64,000 nucleotides of DNA from Fragum whitleyi (GCA_948146395.1 OX411543.1:50568517-50632516), one strand, 5' to 3'; positions 1 to 11,412 are shown, counted from the first letter of the stretch. Numbers and translations are program-made. Notes: generated by a model not told the origin, from the letters alone.

Positions 1-342
1 CTTGTCACAAATAAATATCTTCCCAGCTTTTATTGGCAGACGTGCGTTTGTTTGTATTAATGGGGTTTTACGCCGCTTTCAACAATCTTTCAGTTATATC
101 ACTACCGTATGTACTAAATTGACCCGACAATCATTATTTTTGTGACGATCAGAATTTCTCTCGGGCATTAAACCCTGACTCTCAAATTGACCGAATTCGA
201 AGGTTACAGTGAAAAAAGATTTTGAAATCAAAACGAATAACACTTTTCTTTCTGTATAAAGCTACTCCAAATGGTCTGACCTTATGCTTAATTTGCATGA
301 TGGTGTCCATTTCTTTCTGCGTTCCCATTATCTGTAATAGCT

Positions 343-589
343 AAATTGAGCCTGTGCGTGAGATTTCCAACAATTTCAAATATGCGCAAAGCAAAGACTC
401 TGACCAGTCTGTGCATCTGCACAGTCTGACCAGAGTCTTAACTATGCACTTAGTAGGTAGGTAAGGTCTCAAAGTATCTGTAGACAATTAGGTTACTTTA
501 TATTTACAGTATGTGGCTGTTTAAGCTACCTAATGTTTATTACCCTCTAATATTTCAAATTGTTGGAAATGTCACGCATAGGCTCAATT
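343..589. mobile_element. MITE with about 40-bp inverted ends and central hairpin
   Basis: The left end (AATTGAGCCTGTGCGTGA, then TTTCCAACAATTTCAAATAT) is the imperfect reverse complement of the right end (ATTTCAAATTGTTGG, then GGCTCAATT). A second, inner inverted pair lies at 394-415 and 418-439 (AAGACTCTG...CAGAGTCTT). There is no ORF. A related inner hairpin with the right-hand end recurs at 12296-12400, so this is a dispersed family. The transposase superfamily is not evident because no clear target duplication is visible. Confidence 0.6.
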
Positions 590-991
590 GATCTTACAAT
601 GTTCGATTTGTATGACAGGTTCTTGTGCACTGCGCTTCTTTTCACTGAGATATATCCACCTATGAAGTTACAAGATACTAGCTTGCAAACTTTAAGAGAT
701 ATTCTTCGGACAAAAATCACGTTATAAAATTAACACAGGGCAATTGTAATAGGTAAAGTTATGGTCCGGAAAAGAATGGTCCACGGACAGACCGACATCC
801 GACCAATATATCGACCGTCCTACGACAAGTACAAAGCAATATATACCCCCTCTTAGCCTTGCCATATGTAGTCATTAAGTAACATCTATAAAATGCACAA
901 TGTGAAATATTTTTTATTTATTTCACACCTAAACATTTAAGACCAATGACATCGCTTATTTTGCATCACGTGAGAATTGAAATATCTAGAT

Positions 992-1110
992 CCATATTGT
1001 ACAACCAGAACGAGGCTACTGTGCAATACGGATTTTATTCCAAAACGAGACAACCTATATTGTACAATGAAAGTGAGGCAAGCTATATTGTACGATGAAA
1101 GCGAGGCTGC
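992..1110 (+). repeat. degenerate short tandem repeat, about 29-bp unit
   Basis: The motif CTATATTGTAC followed by A/G-rich AATGAAAGTGAGGC recurs at about 992, 1054 and 1083. The last two units are 29 bp apart and nearly identical. No coding capacity is visible. The rest of 590-1130 holds nothing I can recognise. Confidence 0.5.
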
Positions 1111-1130
1111 AGTCCCGAATATATCTGATT

Positions 1131-1484
1131 ATATATAACCACTTTTCGCAGCCTTTTCAATGTATCAAACCCTCTGTTCGTATGTATTGAAATAATGATC
1201 TTGAGAAGATTCTTTGATTTCTTCATTTGTTACATTTGTTTAGCAAGTAAAGGAGAATTCAGTGACATAGAGGGGCACAAAATTGTTGTTGTTTCTTGAA
1301 TTTATATATAACCACTTTTCGCAGCCTTTTCAATGTATCAAACCCTCTGTTCGTAGGCCTATGTATTGAAATAATGATCTTGAGAAGATTCTTTGATTTC
1401 TTCATTTGTTACATTTGTTTAGCAAGTAAAGGAGAATTCAGTGACATAGAGGGGCACAAAATTGTTGTTGTTTCTTGAATTTAG
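1131..1484 (+). repeat. tandem duplication, about 175-bp unit, two copies
   Basis: The block beginning TATATAACCACTTTTCGCAG at about 1132 is repeated from about 1304. The offset is 173 bp. The copies are almost identical. The second carries a 6-bp insertion (GGCCTA) after CTGTTCGTA. The open frame over the second copy is not convincing as a gene. Confidence 0.8.
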
Positions 1485-1780
1485 AATATCATTTGTTCAC
1501 ATGAAAATGTACATTTCAAGCGACGACGGATAGTCAACATTTTTTTATGTTAATTACATATTATAATCAGTAAGCACTTATCGACTTGACACATGAAATA
1601 AACATTTCACGTGGAATTCTATTTTTAGAACAAATGTTCGTTTCAATTTTAACATGTTCATAGTGACTTGCATTTGACGCCCTTATCCGGATCATTTTGG
1701 ATCTATTCCGTTTGTCTCTCTCAAATGCTGCAAATCGTTAATTGTCGAACTTTCAGTGTATGGTGTGAAATAAAGATGTC

Positions 1781-1934
1781 ATTTAACATGATCGAGTACA
1801 ATACTGAATTCATTGGATTCGTACCCTGCAGAACCAGTCTATATTTTGACTCGGCTATCGCCTCGTCAAATATAGACTGGTTCTGCAGGGTACTCATCCA
1901 ATAGAATTCAGTATTGTACTCGATCATGTTAAAT
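1781..1934. mobile_element. long foldback (hairpin) element
   Basis: Arms of about 68 nt (1781-1849 and 1865-1933) are almost perfect reverse complements, beginning ATTTAACATGATCGAGTACA and ending with its complement. The loop is about 15 nt. Open frames here exist on both strands only because the sequence is palindromic. It sits beside a worn family A MITE (1950-2240). A foldback transposon is the likely identity. Confidence 0.75.
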
Positions 1935-1949
1935 AACCTCTTATTATTT

Positions 1950-2240
1950 AGGAATGGGTGGGTGGAACGAGTTTTGAGTGAAATTGAGGGGAAGTGCTAT
2001 ACGGGTAATATCGTCAATTTTGACGAGTTGGACGAAATTTTCGATATATATCACTACATTCTTTTTATATATTGTTAAAATACGCATTTTTTTGTTTGCG
2101 AATATTCACGAATCAATCAGACACTTTAAAATCCACACCAGCCCAGAAAAACGGAGATTTTGGGTGATTTCGATGTGCTTTCGAATGATTTCGGAGCGTT
2201 TGTGGCCGATTTGACTCGCTGTCTAGAATGAATATCAGAT
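1950..2240 (-). mobile_element. worn copy of family A (CAGT) MITE
   Basis: The text GTGGAACGAGTTTTGAGTGA, a following ATCGTCAATTTTGACGA region, CAATCAGACACTTTAAAAT, and the closing GAGCGTTT and CTCGCTGTCTAGAATGAAT correspond in order to the reverse orientation of the family A MITE, best seen at 52981-53417. Ends are not preserved. The assignment is by pattern only. Confidence 0.4.
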
Positions 2241-2297
2241 TAAATGATTTTGACACGACGTTCTTTAGTGTAGGAGGCAACAGATGTCAACTTTTTC

Positions 2298-2420
2298 AAA
2301 AGTAATAATAATAACAATAAAATCTTTATTTAAAGAAGGTAGCTCATTAAGCTGTCATCATACAAACAATACAATGAAGAACTTATTTACAATGAGGCCT
2401 TCTATAACAATAGGAGGTAT
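2298..2420 (-). mobile_element. probable LINE 3' tail
   Basis: Read on the minus strand, the segment ends with a polyadenylation-like AATAAAG and a TTATTATTATTAC microsatellite, a common 3' end for invertebrate LINEs. No reverse transcriptase is attached. A very 5'-truncated insertion would fit. Confidence 0.35.
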
Positions 2421-3800
2421 TGATCATCATATATATTCATGCATTTGAAATGATATATGTAATGATTTAAAATTATGCTAGTAAACATGAATATGACGAT
2501 AACGTGTAATGATTGGGGATGATGATGATGATAATGGTGATGATAATTATTGTGATTATAACAACGATCAGAAATGAAAAGGATATCAATTATTTATAAG
2601 ACATACACAGTAATTTCCGTTTCCATCGGTTAGAGATAGGCAAAATCGCACGTTAAAATCTGAAAGGTCAAGAATAGAATAATGTTGATTTCCGATTTCA
2701 TTATGAAAACAATGGCGTCTTAAAATTTTCCCGGAAAACACGAACACAAAAATACGATGCGGTTATGTAAAAACATCGTATATATCCGTCGTATATCCAT
2801 CACGGTCGCTTTCTTGAAAAAGATATTCAAATCATTGATTAAGAGCGAGATCCCTTTATGGTTGCTACGTAGACATTTGTTTCATTCCTACCCAGATATC
2901 ATTGGAATTAATATTTCATGCATTGCAGCCCTCAAACCACTTGAAAGAAACCGTATTGCACTTGTAAGCAATTCTAGGATGCTAGTTTCACAATGATAAA
3001 AAGAGTTCTGGCCTTCCCACCATGTAGACCCAAGATGATTTTCTACCTATGCGCATCTGGAATTACCTTTTAATGTTTCCCGTGTTGATTTGCTCGCATT
3101 TTGAAATAGATGACCTATCTTTTTGTAATTAATTTAACGCAGTTTTATTAATCTTTTAATCCTATCGCGGGCACTGTTCAAAGCATATGAAATATAAAAG
3201 CTGTAGTGACGACGTTTAGGTCGCCCATTTACAAAAAGATTTCAAACAAAATTGCAGGAAATGTCGAATTTCAACAGTCACATGGTTAGAAATTAGTGTT
3301 TTAATTGGTCAATCGATATTTGATTGAAAGCAGCCATCAGTTCATTATGCCAACGTCTGAAAATGTTCTGCCCGGGTAAATGTTAAGGATGCTGAATTTG
3401 ATCTAGGCGAGATGTTATGACCGCCTCTACCCTTTCATGTTTCCCAGACGGTAACTGCCGGTAGACATGATTTTCTTATGTATTATTCAAAGTATGTCTT
3501 TATACTTACACGTTGTATGATCTTAGGTTCGATAGGTGCGTTTTTAAGTTGGAATGCGGAGCAATTCCAACTTAGATTTAACAAAACCGCAAAATGAACA
3601 CAAGATAAATCCATTTCGGTTTTTTTGAGAACACACATCACGTGAACAGGATGTGAATACACTTCGGCCTATTTTGTATATCTCAACTTGACATAGACAT
3701 ACAGTTTATTTCATCAAAAGGAAATAATCTTGTACAATTACACAACTATCACTTCGTGTATACCATTAACACGCTAATTCATGATTAAAACGATATTTAT
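2421..3800. other. no recognisable gene; one short GAT microsatellite
   Basis: Only an imperfect GAT/GATA run at 2518-2546 stands out. Open frames are short and unlike any family I know. Confidence 0.5.
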
Positions 3801-3854
3801 TGAACTTTGCGTACGAATTTACTAGTATCACATGTTTACATAACTATATTTGGA

Positions 3855-4005
3855 AATCACGTGATAAGTCAAGTCAAACAAGGTCAGCTATTGAAAATAG
3901 CACTAGCCAATCACGTGATCTGCTTATTTGGCAATGTCGCGATCTGGTTTCTCAGTATTGTGGCAATAGCACAGGCCAATCACGTGATCTACTTATTTGA
4001 AAACG
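3855..4005 (+). repeat. CCAATCACGTGAT repeat, about 69-bp period
   Basis: Perfect CACGTG palindromes lie at 3858, 3912 and 3981. The last two are inside near-identical text (GCCAATCACGTGATCT followed by GCTTATTTG or ACTTATTTG), 69 bp apart. A mutated copy (TGTCGCGATCTGG) lies between them. Each of the last two units pairs a CCAAT box with an E-box. This could be a cluster of bHLH sites or simply a decayed tandem repeat. Confidence 0.55.
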
Positions 4006-4370
4006 ACCATATCACACATTTAAGTTATGACAAATTGTTATATTGTACATTTCTGCTTACAGTTACGAAATAAAAAATCTTTAGTTTCTCTTAAAGTGAA
4101 GATACACTTTTAAAGTTGATAAATATTTTTGCAACATATTGTCGTTTGTTTTCCGTCATATTGCAGTTATCTACATGAATGTTTCATTGTCAAAGCCCAA
4201 AATTCATCAAATAAAATCCTGGCCACCACATCTTTAATGGAGTTAAATATGAATATCTTTGCCCAATTGCATTCCATCACCAAAATAACTTGCCATTTGA
4301 AACAGACCTACTAGTTCAACTTGTTTTCTTCACATTCTTGCACATCAACACGTTTAAGAGTACCATCATA

Positions 4371-4797
4371 CAGTTAGTTAAATCGTGAAATTGAAGTTCA
4401 TCTCAATCAAAAACATTCTTAATCGCTCACTCAGCGCTCCATTCATTCATTTCAAACACTCACTCAAACCATTAAAAACTTTCAAAGTTACTCAATAAAT
4501 AAGATCAACTTGTACATTCAAAATGAATAAATCAAATCGCGATTACACTGACATAATTGAAATTTAAAGCGTCTGATTGGTTCTTGGCAAAATATAAAGC
4601 TATTGGTGGAACTTTCGTGTATTTTCTGATAAATAGAGGTTTAACATATCGTTAATTTTGTTCATCCTTAACAAAATAAGCGATATTGGATTCGCTTTCT
4701 TAAACTTTACTAAAAACTTACCCCGCTCACTCATCCAACATTGTTCCTTAATCATTCCAAAATCGTTCACCTTATCAATTTTAAGATGTTATTAACT
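4371..4797 (+). mobile_element. family A (CAGT) MITE copy
   Basis: The left end is CAGTTAGTTAAATCGTGAAA and follows TA. The right end ATGTTATTAACTTTA is worn. Internal family text is present: CACTCAGCGCTCCATTCATT, a hairpin around CGTTAATTTTGTTC / ACAAAATAAGCGATAT, and CATTCCAAAATCG near the end. There is no coding capacity. Confidence 0.8.
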
Positions 4798-4829
4798 TTA
4801 CCCCCAACTCAGAAGTACAGGAGCACATA

Positions 4830-5240
4830 TTGATTTCATCATGTCTGTCTGTCAGTCCATTGACCTTTTGCTTTCCGCTAGCTAAACGGAGAGGCAATTG
4901 ACGTGCAATAACGAAACTTTACACAAATATTGCCCATGACCCAAAGAAATACCCTATTTTTGGGGGGGTCATACATGTCACGGTCATAAGTTACCTTGAA
5001 CTATCTACAGTTTCCACTCTAACTGAACAACCAATTGACCCAAATCATAAAACTGGACACATATGTTGTCAATGACCCAAGTAAGTGCCAAATTTTGGAG
5101 TCACGAAGGTCGAAGTTACAATTGAACTTCGTCCAAAAATTGTCTTGCGATTCCAACTCATGAAGTAAAAGACTTCCCCACGAAAAAAGCTTTTCTTCAA
5201 GGTCAAGGCGCTGGTTGAGGTCCACTTAGCGACAATTCTA
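4830..5240. repeat. tandem-array element, two units of about 136 bp
   Basis: ACACAAATATTGCCCATGAC (4922) recurs as CACATATGTTGTCAATGACC (5058), each followed by CCAA and an A-rich then T/G-rich stretch. It lies just upstream of the larger array at 5376. It resembles the mollusc-type repeat elements described for 5376. Confidence 0.5.
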
Positions 5241-5375
5241 ATTAAAAATGTAATTGATAACTCAAATGGAGCAGAAGTCATTTGAAAAATAACATAGAAA
5301 CTGTTTTGAGTGTATAAATGTCCGCCTCTGCGTCCATTAGTCGGCTGTATGGTACATATCATTTTCTTCCTTTTT

Positions 5376-6290
5376 AGCTTACCTGATCACTACATGCTCA
5401 AAGGGAGCTTTTAGGATCACCCTGACTCCGACGTCCATCGTCCGTCGTCAACTATCTTAAAACTTCTTCTTCTCCTAAACCGCTGCGCCGATTTCAATAA
5501 TATTTTGACAGAATGTTCCCTGGGTGACCTTCTTCAAAAATTCTTCGCTAAATTCTGATAATCCACAAATATGGGCGTGGTAGGGCGGGGCTTATTTTGA
5601 GCAAGAAATCTTTGGACGACAACTCCTCCTGAAGCTCTGGGCCGATTTCAATGAAACTTTACCAGAATGTTCCCTGGGTGACACTCTTCAAAAATTCTTC
5701 GCTAAATTCTGATAATCCACAAATATGGGCGTGGTAGGGAGGGGCTTATTTTGAGCCAGAAATCTTTGAACGACATCTCCTGAACCACTGGACCGATTTT
5801 AATGAAACTTTACCAGAATATTCCCGGGGTGACCATTTTTAATAATTGTTCGTGAAACTGAGAATGGCACATAAATATGGGCGTGGCAAAGCGGGGCTTA
5901 TTTTGATCCTGAAATCTTTGATTGGCCCATAAATATTGACGTGGCAGGGCGGGCCTAATTTTGAACAAGAAACCTTTGAATGAAATCTCCTCCTGAACCA
6001 CTGGGCCCATTTCTGTGAAACTTTCTTTACCAGAATGTTCCTTTGGTATCGCTTTTGGCAAATTGTTCACGAAATTTTGATTGGTCCATAAATATTGCTG
6101 TGGCAGGGCGGGACTTATTTAAGCCCAGGACCTTTGAACGACATCTCCTCCTGAACCACTTGGCCGATTTCAATAAAACTTTACCAAAACGTTCCTTTGG
6201 AGACCTTCTTCAAAATTTGTTTGCAAAGTTTTGATTAGCCCATAGATATGGGCATGAAGGGCAGGGCTAATTTTGAGTCTCCTCTTGTTA
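5376..6290 (+). mobile_element. tandem-array element with terminal palindrome, five units of about 155 bp
   Basis: The head is an imperfect palindrome (AGCTTACCTGATCAC...CTCAAAGGGAGCT) followed by the module CGTCCATCGTCCGTCGTC. Five units follow, with GCCGATTTCAA or variants at 5487, 5641, 5792, 6005 and 6162. Each unit carries a TTTACCAGAATGTTCC-like core and most carry GGGCGTGG/GGGCGGGGCTTA. The mirror-image head closes the element at 18258-18905. No transposase is encoded, and the ORFs on either strand are by-products of the repeats. Confidence 0.7.
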
Positions 6291-6464
6291 TCATTTTTCT
6301 TCCATCAGTTGAAGGCCTGTATAGCGTCTCTCGTTGTTGAAATACATTGATTTATATACGCCCGTCAAAAGACGTGACGTATTGTGTGATCGCCTGTCGT
6401 GGGCGGGAGGCGTGAGCTTCGATAGTGGCTTGAGGTCACCGTCTCTTGAACGCATTCCAACTTA

Positions 6465-6486
6465 TCAGTACTTTCAGTACTTTGAT
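6465..6486 (+). repeat. 22-bp dispersed repeat, copy 1
   Basis: TCAGTACTTTCAGT plus RCTTTGAT occurs here, at 22071-22092, and inverted at 29341-29362. Flanks partly match (a GTCCACC before copies 2 and 3). This is probably a remnant of a larger dispersed family. Confidence 0.5.
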
Positions 6487-6564
6487 TCAATATAGTGGTC
6501 TGAAGCGCGTCGAAATTCAGATCTGTGTAATCAGAGATAATTCATTGAAATAGAGGAAAACTTA

Positions 6565-7283
6565 AATGCTATGCGACCACTTAAGGGACAACCAAAAAGC
6601 GTTTATATGTTGAAATGGTCGCTTAAGATAAGACCTGTACATTATTTTATGAATGATAAGACAGACCATTTTCATTGCATGTATGGAATCATTGGAGCTC
6701 ATGGAAATGATTCATACAGTTAATTACACCGTGAAATTGACATTTAACTCAATCAAAACCATTCTAAATCACTCACTCAGCGCTCCATTGATTCATTCCA
6801 AACACTCAATCAAACCCTTCAAAAACGCTCCAAACTCACTGAAAAACATATAACAACAATTTCGTTCAAAATAATAATAGCTAGGAAAAAAATGGGATTT
6901 CACTTCTTTTATTGAAATTGTAAGCGTCTGGTAAGTTCTAGAAGAAATAGTGAGCTATCTAATGAACTTGTATGCATATTTTATTAAAGGGAGGTAATCA
7001 ATATTGCAAATAATTTTGTTCATCTTGAACAAAATTTGCAATACTGGATTTCCTCCCATTAAATTCACTCAAAAGTCGCTCCACACACTTATTCAATTTC
7101 ATTCCTTAATCATTCCAATATCATTCACCTTGTCAATTTCACGATGTTTTTAACTGTATAGGTTCCAATAATATAAGATTTGATGATTTATGAATTTTAG
7201 GTCAGAAATGTCATCTTATTTTGCTTATGATGGTCGCCTTATAAAATTAGTCGCTATATAGAAGTGGTCCTTCAAACCAGTTT
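6565..7283 (+). mobile_element. family H (AAGCGACC) element, split by a family A MITE
   Basis: The left part (ACCAAAAAGCG, ATGGTCGCTTAAG, CCATTTTCATTGCATGTATGG) and right part (GATGGTCGCCTTATAAAATT, AGAAGTGGTC) match the undivided copy at 55385-55710. A complete family A MITE (6717-7156) separates them. No coding sequence is present. Confidence 0.6.
6717..7156 (+). mobile_element. family A (CAGT) MITE copy, intact ends
   Basis: It runs from TA|CAGTTAATTACACCGTGAAA to GATGTTTTTAACTG|TA. The TA flanks on both sides and the CAGT/ACTG termini fit Tc1/mariner-type insertion. A central hairpin GGGAGGTAATCAATATTGCA...ACTGGATTTCCTCCC is present. It is inserted in the family H element. Confidence 0.85.
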
Positions 7284-8654
7284 GTATCAGTCTCCTTGCG
7301 AAATTTACACTTCACCTTACTGCATTACCTTTCCTGCGTCCGAGATGAAAATGTTTGCCAAATGAAACCACGTTTGCACGTTTACAGCATGATACATTTA
7401 CAAACGTTCAAAATAGGTTTTGTCTTCTGGATTCAGCGCTGTTTTTGTCGTCAGTTTATTATGTAAGAAAAAAAAACGTTGTTGAAATCCACGGACATTT
7501 TCATTATTCTCTAGGCTACTACATTCAACTTGGGTAGATCCATATACAAATGTACTTCATGCGTGTTGAGAGAAGTAAATGTCCGATTACAAAATTGTTG
7601 ATCTATTGACCTTGACCTTTGAGAGTATTGAGTTGTGGGTAATAAAGGAGTGTTGAGGGAAACTATACATTAACGCCGACACAGCGTTATATTAAGTCGC
7701 CATTTGTTGCGTGAGGCTGATCATAAAATGCCTAGAATCACTTAAATAAACTTCGGTAAATTGTTTTACCGTCCCAAAAGAAGAGTTCGACAACAACGTT
7801 AGATTTTGTTTCCGACTATATAGGTCTGCTACGAATGAAAAATCGGGTATATTAAAACTTTGTGGTATGCTATAGTATTAAGTATTTTTATAAGTCCAAG
7901 CCTAAAAACGTTAGTTAGGTAATACCTTAAATAATGCAGGCGAAGTTCGTGTATACTGACAGTTTACGTCTAGAAAACGAGAAAGTATGGTCAGAAACAG
8001 CCATAACTTTTCACCTAGATCGAAATCAGTCTAGAAACATGAAAGCTCGCTAGAGTCAAACCTCTATATTTATTGTTAGCTTGTAACAAATGTGTGAATG
8101 TGGGCGTCTAAACATAGTTGTACAAGTATAAACGAAGTGTTGGATAGCCTCACCAAAATACTTATTGAAAAAATGCACTCTCAGCTAAAATATTAGTTAA
8201 GCGCAATCCACAGATTGCTGCTGAAAGAAGAAGAAGAAAACAACAACAACAACAAAAACAAACAAACAAAAACAAAATCGCGAACCGCACAAATCAAAAA
8301 ACAATTTTATAATGAGATGACTGTTTAACCCCGACATTTTTTGTCATTTTGTTTGAACCATTTTCGTGGATGGAGGACCTTTACTTCGTAACTTATAAAC
8401 AGAAGTTACAACGATAAGGTCAACTTACAACAACTTGACTCTTTGCTCCATTTCTATTTACATTTCTATTATACTGAGCAAAACAGAAAACTTGACACTT
8501 TCGAATTCCATATTATTTTCCCTTCCGGCAAATACATTTGTAATGCAAAACGTGATTTTAAGTCGAATGGATGTGACTTTATGATATTTTGTTGAATATG
8601 AAGGCCATGTGCTTTACGTCAACGTGCAGCTCACGTAAAAATTCACAAGCATTC
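7284..8654. other. no recognisable gene; A-rich microsatellite
   Basis: An AAG/AAC/CAA run lies at about 8228-8275. Nothing else is identifiable up to the LINE at 8655. Confidence 0.5.
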
Positions 8655-8668
8655 TTCAGTCCTGTGGG

Positions 8669-9163
8669 ATGATGCAGCATGTTAAAGAACCAACACATGT
8701 GCTAGGCCACACCCTCGACGTGATTATTACCAGAGACGCGGGCAAAATTGTTTCTAATATTGAAATAAGAGACCCTGGGTTAAAAGACGGAAATGGAAAT
8801 GTATCCAGGGATCATTTTGCTGTGACATTCAATGCAAATGCATCAAAACCCGCTCCTATTCAAATAGATGTTACATTCAGAAAAATTCGCTCAATCGATA
8901 TTGATACTTTCAAAAGGGAAATTTTGGAGTCGGAAGATCTAAGAAATTTGAATGATTGTAATGATGTTGAAGTGCTTGTCAATACATACACTGAGGTACT
9001 TAGTGATTTGGTAGACAAACATGTCCCATTGTGCACCAAGACAATTACATTAAGGCCAACCTGTCCATGTTTCACAGAAGACCTTCACGCTGCAAAGCAT
9101 ACAAGGCGAAAGCTTGAACGTAAGTGGCGAAGCACTGGGCTTGCAATTGATCATGAAATATAG
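8669..9163 (+). pseudogene. LINE endonuclease C-terminus and linker (relic)
   Basis: The frame opens with QHVKEPTHVLGHTLDVIITR, the characteristic last part of the APE-type endonuclease of CR1/L2 LINEs. About 30 residues later comes SRDHFAVTF, which matches the closing Asp-His catalytic motif of that family. A linker follows (LHAAKHTRRKLERKW). The N-terminal four fifths of the nuclease are missing. A stop at 9161 separates it from the next block, although the text continues as HCAEVNKMLKKAREIY, so one in-frame stop breaks an otherwise continuous protein. Confidence 0.85.
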
Positions 9164-9190
9164 AGGAACCATTGTGCAGAGGTCAATAAA

Positions 9191-11030
9191 ATGCTTAAAA
9201 AAGCCAGAGAAATATATTTATCAGATAAACTAACATCATGTGGCCGAGATCAAAAGAGCATCTTCAAAATAACAAAGAATCTATTGGATGGTCCCACAAA
9301 AGTTTCATTGCCAACAGGTAAAAATGCACAAGAACTATCACAGGAATTTAGTGATTTCTTTATAGATAAAGTAGAAACAATACGTAATCAGATAAAATCA
9401 CCCAATCAAACAGATGTGGATCAGTCTGAAAGAAGTAAAAATGAACTAGAAAGTGTTAATTGGTTTAGAGAGTTCAACCCAGCATCAGAAAATGAAATTC
9501 AGAAACTAGTCATTCATTCACCTAATAAGTCATGTGAGCTTGATCCGATACCAACCTGGTTATTGAAATCATGCTTGCCAGCCCTTTAATTACCAAAATT
9601 GTAAACACTTCAATGGAAACCTCTTATGTTCCCAAAGCAGTTAGAACCTCACATGTTCGTCCAGTATTAAAAAAGGAAAACCTAGATGCTAACACACTTA
9701 AGAACTATAGACCAGTTTCAAATTTGCTATTTTTGTCAAAGATCCTTGAAAAAGCTGTTAGCTCACGTATAGAAAAACACTTAACAGTAAACTATCTTCA
9801 CGAAGTAAAATATGTCTGCATATAGAAAATTCCACTCAACGGAAACGGCATTGATTAAAGTTCAAAACGACTAATTACAATATTTGGATCGAAATGAGAT
9901 TGTGGTGTTGGTGTTGCTTGATCTATCAGCAGCTTTTGACACGATAGACCATCGAACCTTATTAAATCGACTAGAACATCATTTCGGCATCAGTGACAAA
10001 TCTCTTGCTTGGATGAGATCATATCTAACTGATCGTTATAAAACCGTGATCATAGACGGAAAAACGTCTAAACTTGTTCTTATGCATTTCAGTGTTCCCA
10101 AGGGATCGGCGCACGGACCTAAATTTTATACAATGTACACAAAGCCAGTCGGATTAATCTGCAAAGATTTTGGACTTAGTCATCATTTTTTACGCAGATG
10201 ACTCGCAACTCTATATATCTTACAAGCCTACTGAGGACCTTAAACACTACGTCGTGTGTTTAAGTGAAATTGTGATATGGATGCACAAAAACATGCTGAA
10301 ACTAAATTCAGATAAAACAGAATTGATGGTTTTTGCTTCACAGAAAAATGAACCATTCATCAAAGACTTAACAATTAACATTGGTGAGTCAGAAATCAAA
10401 CCATCATCATGTGTTAGAATTCTTCGGGCAATACTTGACAGCAAAATGGACATGGAAAAACACATAAATTCAGTATGTCGTTCGTGTTATGGTCAGATCC
10501 GTCAAATTGGGCATATTCGAAAATTCCTAACCAACGATGCTACAAAAATGTTGGTAAATTCTCTAGTAACACCAAGAATGGATTATTGTAATTTGTTGTT
10601 GTTTGGTGTGCCAATGACAACTCTTAAAAAACTACAAACTGTACAGAATACAGCAGCACGTCTGATATCAAAAACATCGCGGCGTGATCATATTTCCCCA
10701 ATTCTGATAGATTTGCATTGGTTACCAGTACATCTAAGAATTGATTTTAAAATTTTGACTGTTACCTTCAAAGCTCTACACAATCAGGCACCACAGTACA
10801 TCTCTAATCTACTTGAAGTGTTTAAATCTAAAAGGAACCTCAGATCGCAAATCAGTTCAATCAGACTAGTAATTCCCAAAAAATAGAACCACTTAGTACG
10901 AAGATAGGTGCTTTGCCAACGCAGCGCCGAAACTATGGAATAAATTGCCACCAAAGATTAGAGACTGAAAAACTTTAGACATGTTAAACAAAAAATCTAA
11001 AAACCCATCTGTTCATCCAAGCTTATAGCT
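9191..11030 (+). pseudogene. LINE reverse transcriptase (frameshifted relic)
   Basis: This is the RT of the L2-type LINE spread over several frames. The order is: pre-RT linker (9191-9589; SCELDPIPTWLLKSCLPAL); RT fingers (from 9571; SHVRPVLKKENLDANTLKNY, then RPVSNLLFLSKILEK); palm (from 9884; LLDLSAAFDTIDHRTLL, then SVPKGSAHGP); the YADD active site at 10191-10202; thumb and C-terminus to 10886 (LHWLPVHLRIDFKIL, KALHNQAPQYI); and, after a stop, ANAAPKLWNKLPPK (about 10915-10956). There are breaks near 9580, 9800-9880, at the T-run 10186-10191 (an extra base shifts the frame just before YADD) and at 10884. The encoded enzyme cannot be functional. Confidence 0.9.
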
Positions 11031-11412
11031 AATGATATCAAGAGACTATGGAAACTGAAAATTCGTGATTGTTCAAGTTATGCAGTTGAGTTTTTTCATC
11101 TAAAATATTTAGTTGTTTTAACCTTTGTTGATAAATTCACGTCATTACACCGTCCTTTTCTTGTAAAACCTCTTAATCTCGGCGTAGTTTTGTAAGAACA
11201 TTGGCGACACAATGTTTTAAATGTTTTAGAATAGTGACCTTGTCAATATATATGTTTTTTTCAATGCTGTGTTTCCTTTAAACAATTTTATATGCATTTT
11301 TAATTAATAATTGTTTTTTCTCTCTTTCGTTAATTGTAAAGCGCTTTTGAACATTTTTTGAAAAAAAAAACGCTATTTAAATGAGGTATATTATTATATT
11401 ATTATTATTATA

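Larger units (their letters stand above)
8655..11412 (+). mobile_element. L2-clade LINE, 5'-truncated and mutated
   Basis: It starts inside the endonuclease domain and runs through RT to a 3' end. The 3' sequence has GTAAAGCGCTTTTGAACA, AAACGCTATTTAAATG and then an ATT microsatellite (about 11388-11411). This is the usual tail of L2-type LINEs, so insertion was by target-primed reverse transcription. The copy is 5'-truncated. No target duplication was identified. Confidence 0.85.

Noticed and set aside
1668..1927. Overlapping open frames on both strands near 1.7-1.9 kb
   Set aside because: They are produced by the palindrome at 1781-1934 and have no domain.
5019..6234. Several 60-100-codon frames on both strands
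   Set aside because: They lie in tandem-array elements and repeat with the units, so they are not genes.
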